NCBI GenBank assembly: GCA_003233235.1
Contig: QILF01000127.1
Location: forward strand, 1 to 39,747
Origin: Zetaproteobacteria bacterium
GTDB lineage: Bacteria; Pseudomonadota; Zetaproteobacteria; Mariprofundales; Mariprofundaceae
Reading direction: 5' to 3'
Length of the DNA: 39,747 bases
In this document: positions 1 through 8,819 of the stretch, piece after piece
Layout of the letters: the number at the start of each line of letters is the position of its first letter
Numbering within the stretch: the first letter of the stretch is position 1
Made by a program: the position numbers and the translations under genes
The notes under the pieces: generated by a model
Seen by the model: only the letters and a program-made list of their open reading frames with translations
What the model was told of the DNA's origin: nothing
Databases searched by the model: none

Positions 1-1141
1 AGGCAGCCGTAGCAATACGGCCAACCACCTTGAGCACTTCATTCGGTGGAGTATGTCCACAGTAGCCAAGCACTAGCACTGCGATAAAAAACAGAATCAC
101 CATTTGCCGGTACATGGGCCGGTAGCGGGCGGATCGCACCTTGCAACGATCCAGCCACGGAATTAAGAAGAGCAATCCGAGCGACAAACCCATGGCCATG
201 ACACCCATAAGTTTATCCGGGAAAGCACGCAAAATTGAATACCAGGGTGTGAGATACCAAACCGGTGCAATATGTGAAGGCGTCTGGAATCCATTGGCTG
301 GCGAGAAATTATCCGGCTCAATGAATAAACCCCAGCCTGTAGGATTAAAAAATATGAAATAGGAATAAATGGTTAGAAATATTCCCACGCCAAAGGCATC
401 CTTGACCGTAAAATAAGGATGGAAAGGTATGGTGTCCTTCTGGGTGAGGTCAATTCCTTCCGGATTATTGGAATGCACGACATGTAGTGAATGGATATGG
501 ATTCCAACAATGGCCGCAAGTATCAATGGAAACAGGAAATGCAGTGTAAAGAAGCGGTTAATAGTGGGATCGCCCACACCGAAACCACCACGCAATAATT
601 GTAATATAGAATCACCAATGATCGGTATGGCACCAAACAGGTTGGTAATCACAGTCGCGCCCCAATAGGACATTTGCCCCCATGGCAGCAAATAACCAAA
701 GAAAGCTGACCCCTGCATAACCAGTAGAAGAATGACACCGATCACCCACAGCAACTCACGTGGTTTTTTATATGACCCGTAGTATAAACCGCGTGCAAAA
801 TGCATATAAATCACAAAGAAAAAGGCCGATGCGCCCACCGCGTGTATATAGCGGATCAGCCAGCCAAAATTCACATCCCGCATAATGCGTTCGACGGAAT
901 CAAAAGCGACGGAATAGCCACCGACCGTAGCGACCGCGCTCGGTTTGTAGAACATGGATAAAAAGATACCCGAAAGAATTTGGAGAATAAGAACAGTTAA
1001 AGCCAGCGATCCGAAACTCCACATATAATTCAGGTTTTTCGGCGTCGGGTAGTCCGTAAGGTGTGCCCGCGTCATTTGTACAATCTTGCTGCGCTCATCA
1101 AGCCACTGCGCCAAACGGGAATTCAGCATTCGTTCAATCAC
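1..1141 (-). CDS. petB: Cytochrome b subunit of the bc1 complex, 3' end cut by window start
   Basis: Minus-strand translation from GTG at 1141 (or ATG at 1129): (V)IERMLNSRLAQWLDERSKIVQMTRAHLTDYPTPKNLNYMWSFGSLAL...SGIFLSMFYKP...IRYIHAVGASAFFFVIYMHFARGLYYGSYKKPRELLWVIGV...GYLLPWGQMSYWGATVITNLFGAIP; classic cytochrome b motifs, directly downstream of the Rieske gene. Confidence 0.95.
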   Translation of the reverse strand, partial: MIERMLNSRLAQWLDERSKIVQMTRAHLTDYPTPKNLNYMWSFGSLALTVLILQILSGIFLSMFYKPSAVATVGGYSVAFDSVERIMRDVNFGWLIRYIHAVGASAFFFVIYMHFARGLYYGSYKKPRELLWVIGVILLLVMQGSAFFGYLLPWGQMSYWGATVITNLFGAIPIIGDSILQLLRGGFGVGDPTINRFFTLHFLFPLILAAIVGIHIHSLHVVHSNNPEGIDLTQKDTIPFHPYFTVKDAFGVGIFLTIYSYFIFFNPTGWGLFIEPDNFSPANGFQTPSHIAPVWYLTPWYSILRAFPDKLMGVMAMGLSLGLLFLIPWLDRCKVRSARYRPMYRQMVILFFIAVLVLGYCGHTPPNEVLKVVGRIATAA

Positions 1142-1159
1142 AACATGTCTCCCTGTTTC

Positions 1160-1762
1160 TTAACCAATGAGGATCTTGGTATCTGAAAGGTATTTGTACG
1201 GAACCGTATAAAGATTAAATGGAGCCGGAGAGCCATCAAAGACACGTCCCGCTAGGTCATAAAGTGAACCATGGCATGGGCAATGCCATCCACCGGGCCA
1301 ATCGGAAGGGACTGTGTCGCCCCATTCCGCCTGCCCGGGCGAAGGCTTGAATAATGGAATACAACCAAGGTGAGTACAGGCGGCGTTTAGTACCAGATAT
1401 TCCGGTTTGATGGATCGTACCAGACGTTGCTCGCTTGTTTTCATCCAGTCCGCCTGTACACGGGGATCGGCATGGGATTCCGGATCCTTCAGCTTGTGTT
1501 CATGGTTCGTAAGACGTTTCAACATGGCTTCGGTTCGGTGCACGACAAATACAGGGTTTCCTTGCCATGCAATCACTACAAGCTGACCCGATACCAATGT
1601 AGACAAGTCAAATTCAGTTGTTGACGCCGCCAGGGTATCCGCTGCGGGCATCATGGAACTCACAAAGGGAACCGCCACACCGGCCGCGCCAGCAGCACCC
1701 AATCCGGAGGCCACACCCCACAAGAAATTCCTGCGTTTACAATTGACCGTATCGTCAGCCAT
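1160..1762 (-). CDS. petA: Ubiquinol-cytochrome c reductase Rieske iron-sulfur subunit
   Basis: Tat-like N-terminus (CKRRNFLWGVASGLGAAGAAG) and Rieske motifs CTHLGC ... CPCHGS; adjacent to cytochrome b. Confidence 0.96.
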   Translation of the reverse strand: MADDTVNCKRRNFLWGVASGLGAAGAAGVAVPFVSSMMPAADTLAASTTEFDLSTLVSGQLVVIAWQGNPVFVVHRTEAMLKRLTNHEHKLKDPESHADPRVQADWMKTSEQRLVRSIKPEYLVLNAACTHLGCIPLFKPSPGQAEWGDTVPSDWPGGWHCPCHGSLYDLAGRVFDGSPAPFNLYTVPYKYLSDTKILIG

Positions 1763-1880
1763 GCCTGTCTCCTGTTTCCTATGCAGTAATTATTACTACA
1801 ATTGCCACCTTACACCCTGTTATCAATTAAACGCCATGACACCTGATTTTTCAGTTGAAATACGCGACCCGGACAGCCTG

Positions 1881-2609
1881 TTATTTCCCTTCACTTGTAA
1901 TCTTGATAAAGGAAATGATTTCATCCTCGGAGCTGCCAGTCCGATGCTGAGGTGGCATCAATGTACGCGCCTTTGGATTCCCTGTGAATTCCTTGATGGC
2001 TTTTTCACTGTTATTGTCCCACTTACGCATTTTTTCCTCGGTCCATACCCACGGTTCACCCTTGATATATTTGGTGAATTTATATTTAAATCCCGGATAG
2101 GTTCCCGCCTTGCGACCAAGAATCCCTTTCAGGCTCGGGCCAATTTTGTTCTTCCCGGTGGTAAAATCATGGCACATCTTACATGAAACCCCTGCCCCTG
2201 CCTCCGCAGAAACAACGCCTCCCTGACTCGTCATCTTGATATAGGTGATGATATTATCTTCCACAACACCGGTAAACGACTGACGTGGCATTTTTGTTTT
2301 TGCTTCCGGATTGCCGGTAAACTCTCTGACTGCCCTTTCACTGTTGTTGTCCCACTTGCGCAACTTTTCCTCAGTCCACACCCACGGTTCACCCTTGATG
2401 TATTTGGTAAAAGTATACTCATACCCTGGGTAAGTTCCTGCCTTACGGCCAATAATCCCCTTCAGGCTTGGGCCAATTTTATTCTCTCCAGTAGTAAAAT
2501 CATGACACATCTGACAGCGCCTCTCGGCACCTGCAAAAGCGGTAAATGAACCTGAAACTATTGCAATCGAACCGATAAAAATAAAAAAGAGAGATCGGTA
2601 TCTATTCAT
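1881..2609 (-). CDS. Periplasmic di-heme cytochrome c with two tandem class I domains
   Basis: Signal peptide; two CXXCH motifs (CQMCHDFTTG, CKMCHDFTTG) in two highly similar halves of about 100 aa. Confidence 0.9.
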   Translation of the reverse strand: MNRYRSLFFIFIGSIAIVSGSFTAFAGAERRCQMCHDFTTGENKIGPSLKGIIGRKAGTYPGYEYTFTKYIKGEPWVWTEEKLRKWDNNSERAVREFTGNPEAKTKMPRQSFTGVVEDNIITYIKMTSQGGVVSAEAGAGVSCKMCHDFTTGKNKIGPSLKGILGRKAGTYPGFKYKFTKYIKGEPWVWTEEKMRKWDNNSEKAIKEFTGNPKARTLMPPQHRTGSSEDEIISFIKITSEGK

Positions 2610-2685
2610 TTTTCAACTCCTCCTTCCGCATTCAGATGTAAATAATTGTTTTCCCGTATGCCTTTGCTGTCAAGAAGAAATATAT

Positions 2686-2808
2686 ATGACTGATCAAGCG
2701 CTTGCCGAAGCCGTAAAAAAGATTAATCATCGCTCCAGAAAGTGCCTCGGATATAGGACTCCTCACCAAGTCTTTAACTCAGCTAAGGAAGCGCTGAACA
2801 AACCATGA
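2686..2808 (+). pseudogene. Remnant of an IS30-like transposase C-terminus
   Basis: Translation MTDQALAEAVKKINHRSRKCLGYRTPHQVFNSA resembles the IS30-family C-terminal block (N-x-R-P-R-K-x-L-G-Y-x-T-P-x-E-V-F). Reading then runs into repeat A1. Confidence 0.6.
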
Positions 2809-2912
2809 TTCGTGACCCTGCACGCAAAATAAACGATTTCTGCGTTAAAGATTTTAGCCATAGCGTTGCTATGGATTGCAATCGTTGCCTTGAACTCGCC
2901 CATATTGTCCTT
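2787..2912. repeat. MITE-like repeat family A, copy A1 (right end degenerate)
   Basis: ggaagcgctgaacaaaccatgattcgtgaccctgcac...gcgttaaagattttagccatagcgttgctatggattgcaatcgttgccttgaactcgcccat; left flank CTAA (2783-2786). Matches copies at 6158-6336 and 36041-36201. Confidence 0.8.
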
Positions 2913-2994
2913 GTATATTGTATATTAAGGCTAGAACAAGGAAATGTCAGGGCTGCAATCATCTGATGCATTAAAGTTGAAAACAATGCAAATA

Positions 2995-3549
2995 TCAATG
3001 CTTGGATGTGGGCTTCTCCTGGGTATCAAATAAACGGGTGAATTTCCCATAACCTTCCTGCTTTAGCGCTGCCACAGGGATAAAACGCAGTGCGGCGGAA
3101 TTGATGCAGTAGCGCAAACCTGTCGGTGGCGGGCCATCGTTGAATATATGGCCGAGATGTGAATCGGCGTGTTTGCTGCGCAGCTCGGTACGCGAGAAAA
3201 ACAGGCTGCGATCAGTTTTTTCGACAATGTTTCCGGCAGCGAGCGGGCGGATGAAGCTCGGCCAGCCGGTTCCGGATTTAAATTTATCGCTTGAACTGAA
3301 CAGCGGTTCGCCAGAAACAATATCGACATAAATGCCTGCTTGTTTGTTATCCCAATAAGCATTTCGGAACGGGCGTTCCGTACCTTCTTCGCGTACCACG
3401 TTGTATTGCAGCGGTGTTAGCGTTTTTTGCAATTCGCTATCGGAAGGCCGCTGCCAGTTCGCTTCTTTCGCCAAGTTTCCGGCATAGGCTGATGCTGTAC
3501 CTAAGCACATTAGAACAAGGGCGGGCAAGATGAAAGCATGGTGGCGCAT
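2995..3549 (-). CDS. msrB: Exported peptide-methionine (R)-S-oxide reductase MsrB
   Basis: Signal peptide; [34 protein letters not shown] motifs. Confidence 0.92.
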   Translation of the reverse strand: MRHHAFILPALVLMCLGTASAYAGNLAKEANWQRPSDSELQKTLTPLQYNVVREEGTERPFRNAYWDNKQAGIYVDIVSGEPLFSSSDKFKSGTGWPSFIRPLAAGNIVEKTDRSLFFSRTELRSKHADSHLGHIFNDGPPPTGLRYCINSAALRFIPVAALKQEGYGKFTRLFDTQEKPTSKH

Positions 3550-3726
3550 GATTTAAAGATTAGCGCGAACAAGATTAAATTCCAATGTATGCGGGATGAA
3601 CTGTATGCGGGATGAATAATGCGCGGAATGAAGCCGTGGTGACTTTCTGATGTCTGACCGATTGTAAGCGGCTTGTCACAGGCATAGGCTGTGATGAATG
3701 AATGGCAGCAATCTTTGGAGGATAAA

Positions 3727-4632
3727 ATGGCTAATCTTGATGCATTAAACGAACAATTCGGCATTGCCGGGCAGCTGAATTTTGTCGCCGGTGGCGGTGG
3801 CATGCCGGTAGCCGGGGTGGAGAATGAATTCGGCAAGGCATCAATTGCTTTGCAGGGTGCGCATGTGTTGGCTTATCAGGCGAAGGGTACGGAACCGCTG
3901 ATTTGGATGTCGCCGGAGGCAACGTATGCGCCGGGCAAGTCGTTACGCGGTGGTGTGCCGGTTTGCTGGCCGTGGTTCGGACCGCACGCCTCGGATTCAA
4001 GTCTGCCCGGGCACGGACCTGCGCGGACTGTCGATTGGCAGCCGGTGGCATCGGAAGCGCTGAGTGGCGGGAGTACGAAGCTTAGTTTCGAACTGATAAA
4101 AACCGGAAAAATAAGCGAACAGTGCGCGCACGATTTGAATGTGCGTTTGCACGTGACGGTAGGTGAAAGTCTGCGGCTCGAACTGGAGACAACGAATCAG
4201 GGCGCTACAGCGTTCACGCTGGGTCAGGCGCTGCACACTTATTTTCGTGTCGGCGACGTGCGTTTGGCACATGTCGAAGGTCTGGACGGGTGTGAATACA
4301 TCGACAAAATGGATGGCGGTCAGCGCAAGCAGCAGCATGGCGCGGTGAGTATTTCCGGCGAGACGGATCGTATTTATCTTGGCAGCGGCAAGCGGCAGGA
4401 AATCGTCGATCCGGCGATGGGTAGAAAGATTATTATTCAGAGTGAGGGCAGTGCATCGACAGTGGTATGGAACCCCTGGGCGGAAACAGCGGCGAAGATG
4501 GGTGATCTCGGGCCGGATGGTTATCTGAATATGCTGTGTGTGGAAACCGCCAACGCCGCTGATGATGTGGTGAAAATCGCTCCGGGCGCGACGTATTGTA
4601 TGCTGGCCGATTACAGTAGCGAGGCGCTTTGA
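3727..4632 (+). CDS. D-hexose-6-phosphate mutarotase / aldose 1-epimerase family (YeaD-like)
   Basis: GGVPVCWPWFGPH, LGQALHTYFRVGD, TVVWNPW motifs; start chosen at MANLDAL, preceded by ggagg. Confidence 0.87.
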   Translation: MANLDALNEQFGIAGQLNFVAGGGGMPVAGVENEFGKASIALQGAHVLAYQAKGTEPLIWMSPEATYAPGKSLRGGVPVCWPWFGPHASDSSLPGHGPARTVDWQPVASEALSGGSTKLSFELIKTGKISEQCAHDLNVRLHVTVGESLRLELETTNQGATAFTLGQALHTYFRVGDVRLAHVEGLDGCEYIDKMDGGQRKQQHGAVSISGETDRIYLGSGKRQEIVDPAMGRKIIIQSEGSASTVVWNPWAETAAKMGDLGPDGYLNMLCVETANAADDVVKIAPGATYCMLADYSSEAL

Positions 4633-4670
4633 GTAGGGCTGTTTGAGCGAGCCTGTTTGAGAGGGTCTGA

Positions 4671-5111
4671 TTGACTTCCTGTCCCTGCGGTTCAGGTCGC
4701 GCACTGGAAATATGTTGCGGTGCGTATCTGGCGGGCAAAGCCGCGCCGAATGCCGAAACCCTGATGCGTTCGCGTTATACAGCCTATGTGCTGGGTAAAC
4801 ATGACTACCTGCTAGTTTCGTGGCATCCGCTGACGCGTCCTGCAAGACTTGGTGGAACAGCTTTACGCTGGATTGGGCTGGAAATCCTCCGGACGGTAGC
4901 CGGAGGTGTGCAAGATGATGTCGGTGAAGTGGGATTTATCGCCTCCTATGTGGAAAAAGGGAAGGGTAAGCGTTTGCATGAACTTAGCCGGTTTGTCTGT
5001 GAAGAGGGACGATGGCTCTACATGGATGGTGATTGTCAGGTTGATGATATCGGGCGCAACAATGCATGTCCGTGCGGCAGTGGGAAAAAATTCAAGCGTT
5101 GTTGCGGGTAA
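4671..5111 (+). CDS. YchJ-family SEC-C motif protein (UPF0225), TTG start
   Basis: N-terminal CPCGSGRALEICCG and C-terminal CPCGSGKKFKRCCG flanking a YchJ-like core (AETLMRSRYTAYVLG). Confidence 0.88.
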   Translation: MTSCPCGSGRALEICCGAYLAGKAAPNAETLMRSRYTAYVLGKHDYLLVSWHPLTRPARLGGTALRWIGLEILRTVAGGVQDDVGEVGFIASYVEKGKGKRLHELSRFVCEEGRWLYMDGDCQVDDIGRNNACPCGSGKKFKRCCG

Positions 5112-5116
5112 AAAAT

Positions 5117-5572
5117 ATGAAGGCGGTAAAGATGGTATTCATCGTAATTTGCATTGTCGTTGGGTTGCTGTTGACGGGCGCTTTTGTGCGTGGTTGGCAA
5201 TCGCAGCAAGCGCCGGAACTCTTGGGCTTGCTTGAAGGGCATTTGCAGGTTTGTCCGGACAAGCCGAACTGTGTAAGTAGCGAGGCTCAAGCTGATGACA
5301 CACAGCATGTGATTGCCGCGTTGAAATCAACAGACTGGCAAAAACTGCGGCAGGCGGTGCGGCAGACAGGTGGAATAATTGTCAGTGATGACGGGCATTA
5401 TCTGCATGCTGCATTCACATCCAGCGTGTTTCGTTTTGTGGATGATGTGGAGGCGCGACTGGACAAGGCTTCAGGGCTGATTCACATCCGTTCGGCTGCG
5501 CGCGTCGGCCACTCCGATTTCGGGGTAAACCGCAAACGCGTCGAAACCTTGCGGAAAATGTTAACGCCTTAG
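5117..5572 (+). CDS. DUF1499 family membrane-anchored protein
   Basis: N-terminal TM; CPDKPNCVSSEA and RSAARVGHSDFGVNRKRVETLRK motifs typical of DUF1499. Stop codon abuts repeat B1. Confidence 0.8.
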   Translation: MKAVKMVFIVICIVVGLLLTGAFVRGWQSQQAPELLGLLEGHLQVCPDKPNCVSSEAQADDTQHVIAALKSTDWQKLRQAVRQTGGIIVSDDGHYLHAAFTSSVFRFVDDVEARLDKASGLIHIRSAARVGHSDFGVNRKRVETLRKMLTP

Positions 5573-5756
5573 AGCCACTTGCAAAAGTCGTGAGCGGTGA
5601 TTTTCGTCCCCACTGCGGCGCGATTTCATTTGGAATTCAAGTTGGGATTTCGGCAAATGGAACCACCATTCACCTCATTCCAACTCAAAACCGCACTCGA
5701 AAATCGCACTCGAAGCGGGATTGCAACGCATCCACCCGGACTTTTGCAAGCGGCTC
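5572..5756. repeat. MITE-like repeat family B, copy B1
   Basis: Terminal inverted repeat gagccacttgcaaaagtc ... cttttgcaagcggctc with internal inverted repeats; same family as 6782-6942 and 13025-13151. Confidence 0.88.
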
Positions 5757-5757
5757 A

Positions 5758-6078
5758 CTAGTCTAGTATTACGGCTGTGCCACTGGCACTGACCATCAGC
5801 ATGCTGCCGTCTTTGCCAACCACTTCATAATCAATATCAATGCCGATAACAGCATTGGCACCGAGTTCGCTGGCATGTTGTTCAAGTTCGTTGAAAGCGA
5901 TTTCGCGGGCTTTTGCCAGTTCTTTTTCGTAAGCGCCGGAACGTCCTCCGACAATATCACGAATGCCTGCAAACAGGTCGCGAAACACATTGGTACCGAG
6001 AATCGCTTCGCCGACGACAACGCCTTTGTAATCAGTGATATTGTGCCCTTCGATGTTGGGTGTGGTGCTGAAAATCAT
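5758..6078 (-). CDS. YbjQ-like protein (UPF0145, putative heavy-metal-binding domain)
   Basis: [54 protein letters not shown]...[20 protein letters not shown] upstream of ATG 6078. Confidence 0.9.
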   Translation of the reverse strand: MIFSTTPNIEGHNITDYKGVVVGEAILGTNVFRDLFAGIRDIVGGRSGAYEKELAKAREIAFNELEQHASELGANAVIGIDIDYEVVGKDGSMLMVSASGTAVILD

Positions 6079-6157
6079 ATGCGGCTCCTTGCTGATGTTT
6101 GCGGCAAGCATAACCTGTTTTGGCCGCAAGGTCAGCGGCGTTCGGTGTTCAGGATAG

Positions 6158-6336
6158 GGAGGTGCTGAATAAAGCTGACTCGAGAAGTCTGTAATGAAAA
6201 ATGGGCGAGTTCAAGGCAAAGATTGCAAGGCATAGCACCGCTATGCGGAGGAAATACCTGTGGTGCTTAAATCTTTAACGCGGGGATCGTTCATTTTACG
6301 TGCAGGGTCACGAATCATGGTTTGTTCAGCACCTCC
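6158..6336. repeat. MITE-like repeat family A, copy A2 (inverse orientation)
   Basis: ggaggtgctgaataaagc ... tttgttcagcacctcc terminal inverted repeats; flanks ATAG (6154-6157) / CTAG (6337-6340). Confidence 0.86.
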
Positions 6337-6484
6337 CTAGGAGACTGTCGGACTGATGAGAAATCTACTGTGCGGCAGGGATAACGGCCCAAAACATCCG
6401 GATTTATCGTTGCATCGTTACCACTATGCGCCTCAAAATCATGCTGCTTTTGACGCGTTCCCCCACCTGCTCGCTACAATCACC

Positions 6485-6667
6485 CTAAGTTCGACAGGCT
6501 TCCAAGCTGGCGTCAAATTCATCATCACCGATATTGTCATCGGAAATCAGATCGTCATTTAAATCGAACATGAACGCGAGTTCGGAAATAGGCATGTGCA
6601 GATTGCGCTCACTAACCCATTTGAGCATTTCTACTCGTTCCTGATTGGTCGATTGATTGAAAGACAT
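6485..6667 (-). CDS. Hypothetical 60-aa acidic protein
   Basis: MSFNQSTNQERVEMLKWVSERNLHMPISELAFMFDLNDDLISDDNIGDDEFDASLEACRT; GGGAGG Shine-Dalgarno upstream of the ATG on the minus strand. Confidence 0.5.
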   Translation of the reverse strand: MSFNQSTNQERVEMLKWVSERNLHMPISELAFMFDLNDDLISDDNIGDDEFDASLEACRT

Positions 6668-6781
6668 AGATGTACCTCCCGTTTCTTTTGCCGCTGTTTA
6701 GTTCGGGCGTGATTTTGTCGGGAAGAATAAAAGTCGATTATGTCAGCGATATGACGAGACGATGGCAATCCTGTGACTACA

Positions 6782-6942
6782 GAGCCACTTGCAAAAGCCG
6801 TGAGCGGCGATTTACTTCCCCACTCCGGCGCGATTTTGAGTTGGACTTTCGGAAAATGGAACCACCATTCACCTTATCCCAACTCAAAATCGCACTCGAA
6901 GTGGGATTGCAACTCATCCACCCAGACTTTTGCAAGTGGCTC
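6782..6942. repeat. MITE-like repeat family B, copy B2
   Basis: gagccacttgcaaaag ... cttttgcaagtggctc TIRs; 4-bp target-site duplication TACA (6778-6781 / 6943-6946); internal inverted repeat gcgattttgagttgg...ccaactcaaaatcgc. Confidence 0.9.
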
Positions 6943-7070
6943 TACAGTAGCGGGTCTCTTTTTATCCCCACTTTCCGCCACTTATATAAATTTCGTGAAA
7001 ACATAAAGAAACTAACGTTTATACAGGCAGTTAGCGCTACCGTGAAATAGCGTATATCTGCTAAATGGGG

Positions 7071-7122
7071 TTGACATTTTTTTTTAATGGGTGAATATTG
7101 GCGAGAAGTGGGTAAATGTGGG
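7071..7122 (+). promoter_or_regulatory. Candidate dcw promoter with overlapping MraZ-box repeats
   Basis: TTGACA (7071-7076), 17-bp spacer, AATATT (7094-7099); TGG(G) repeats at 7088, 7099, 7109, 7119 (about 10-bp periodicity) upstream of mraZ. Confidence 0.72.
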
Positions 7123-7181
7123 GAATAGTCCCATGTAAATATCTACACAACTTTCCGTTTCGGGAGGGGGTTGGCAGGCAA

Positions 7182-7616
7182 ATGTTTCAAGGCGAACACA
7201 AAAACACCATGGACGCCAAAGGGCGCGTCAATGTTCCGGCCTCGTTCCGCGAGACGCTGCGTGCCCGTTATGGCGATGAGCAAGTGGTCGTGACACGCGA
7301 TTACGATGGTTGTCTACATGCCTATCCGCCGAAAGAATGGGATCGCAGGGTGCTTGCCAATATGCAAAAACTCGATTTCAACGATCCATGGCGTCGTTCC
7401 TACGAGCGTTTTGTTGTCAGTCCCGCCGTTACATGCGTGCCCGATAAACAGGGGCGTATTCTGTTGCCTTTGAGCCTGCGCAGCTTTGCCGACCTGGATA
7501 AGTCGGTGTTGTTTGCCGGTGGTGCCGGTCATTTCGAAATCTGGGACATTACGCGTCGAGAGGCGCAACTGGAGCAGGATCTGGTCATGCTGAGAAGCGG
7601 CCCGCCGCAGCCCTGA
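7182..7616 (+). CDS. mraZ: Transcriptional regulator MraZ
   Basis: MFQGEHKNTMDAKGRVNVPASFRETLRARYGDEQVVVTRDYDGCLHAYP...DKQGRILLPLSLRSFADLDKSVLFAGGAGHFEIWD. Confidence 0.97.
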   Translation: MFQGEHKNTMDAKGRVNVPASFRETLRARYGDEQVVVTRDYDGCLHAYPPKEWDRRVLANMQKLDFNDPWRRSYERFVVSPAVTCVPDKQGRILLPLSLRSFADLDKSVLFAGGAGHFEIWDITRREAQLEQDLVMLRSGPPQP

Positions 7617-7617
7617 T

Positions 7618-8550
7618 GTGGGACGCCATGCGCCTGTCCTGCTTACGCCTTTCATTGATGCGCTCTGCACTTCGCCCGACGGGCGCTATGTCGATGCTAC
7701 TTTCGGACGTGGTGGTCACGCACGCGCGTTGCTTGAAAAACTATCACCGTCAGGACGCCTGCTTGCCCTTGACCGCGACCCGGACGCCGTGCGCGAAGGT
7801 CAGCGACTGGCTGCGCAGGATGAACGATTTTGCGTTCGGCATTGCGCGTTTGCCGAATTGGATGCAGCACTGGATGAAACTGGTTGGGACAAGGTGCATG
7901 GCATCGGTTTCGATCTTGGTGTTTCCTCACCGCAGTTGGACGATGCCGAACGTGGTTTTTCTTTCAGTCGCGACGGGCCGCTGGATATGCGTATGGATAC
8001 GGGTCACGGGCAGCCGCTTTGCGAACGGTTGGTGCGCATCAATGAGCGCGAACTGGCCGATATTATTCGCCGCTACGGCAATGAACGCTATGCCGGTCGC
8101 ATCGCGCGAGCCATTTTGCACGCACGCGATGGCGGCGACATGACACGCACGGCGCAACTTGAAAATGTGGTGTTTCACGCCATGCCGAAGAAAGCGCGTT
8201 TTGGCGGTGCGCATCCTGCTACGCGCACGTTTCAGGCGCTGCGTATGTGGGTGAACGATGAAATGGCGCAGCTTGAAGAAGGCATTAAAGCGGCCATGCA
8301 GCGTTTGCTTCCCGGTGGCCGGCTGGCGGTGATTTCATTTCATTCCGGCGAAGATCGCACGGTGCGCGACCTGATTGAAGCGGAGGTGCATGCGTGCACT
8401 TGCCCGCCGGATTTTCCGATTTGTGTTTGTGGACGGATGCCGAGCATGCGCTGGTTACAAAAGAAACCGTTGCGCGCCAATGCGGTGGAAATCGCGGAAA
8501 ATGCGCGTAGTCGCTCGGCGCTACTGCGTGTTGCCGAGAGGTTGGCGTGA
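7618..8550 (+). CDS. rsmH: 16S rRNA (cytosine-1402-N4)-methyltransferase RsmH (MraW), GTG start
   Basis: GRHAPVLLTPFIDAL, YVDATFGRGGHARALLE, GIGFDLGVSSPQLDDAERGFSFSRDGPLDMRMD, VISFHSGEDRTVRD. Confidence 0.97.
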   Translation: MGRHAPVLLTPFIDALCTSPDGRYVDATFGRGGHARALLEKLSPSGRLLALDRDPDAVREGQRLAAQDERFCVRHCAFAELDAALDETGWDKVHGIGFDLGVSSPQLDDAERGFSFSRDGPLDMRMDTGHGQPLCERLVRINERELADIIRRYGNERYAGRIARAILHARDGGDMTRTAQLENVVFHAMPKKARFGGAHPATRTFQALRMWVNDEMAQLEEGIKAAMQRLLPGGRLAVISFHSGEDRTVRDLIEAEVHACTCPPDFPICVCGRMPSMRWLQKKPLRANAVEIAENARSRSALLRVAERLA

Positions 8551-8819
8551 AAGTCGCGCCGCACCGCGTGCGTCCGTGGTTTGTGCTTGCACTGCTGGTG
8601 TCTGTTTTGGCTTGTATTCAAGTCGGTGTGGCGCATGAACGTTTGCAGGTGGTTGCAGAGCAGAGTCTTTTGCAGCGCGATGTGCGTCAGGTTGAAGATG
8701 AAATCAGCCGGATGAATATTGAGCTGGCGACGCTGATGCGCCCGGACCGCTTGCGCAAAGTGGCGGTGGAGAAATTAGGTATGCGACCACCATCCGCGAT
8801 GCAGGTGGTACACTGGTGA
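8547..8819 (+). CDS. ftsL: Cell division protein FtsL
   Basis: Small single-TM coiled-coil protein between rsmH and ftsI. Confidence 0.85.
   Translation: MKVAPHRVRPWFVLALLVSVLACIQVGVAHERLQVVAEQSLLQRDVRQVEDEISRMNIELATLMRPDRLRKVAVEKLGMRPPSAMQVVHW

Noticed and set aside
1653-2186. Plus-strand ORF of 177 aa
   Set aside because: Antisense to the Rieske and cytochrome c genes and crosses their intergenic gap; no protein-like features.
3997-4845. Long antisense ORF (282 aa), and similar long shadow ORFs at 17355-18131, 37125-37895 and 38701-39624
   Set aside because: All lie antisense to strongly identified genes, with His/Arg/Gln-rich compositions typical of reverse-frame shadows; no recognisable domains.
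6670-7050. Plus-strand ORFs 6670-7050 and 6773-7006
   Set aside because: They read through repeat B2 and the mraZ upstream region; the shared peptide with the murF tail (EPLAK-V-SGDLLPHSGAILS) comes from the repeat DNA, not a conserved protein.
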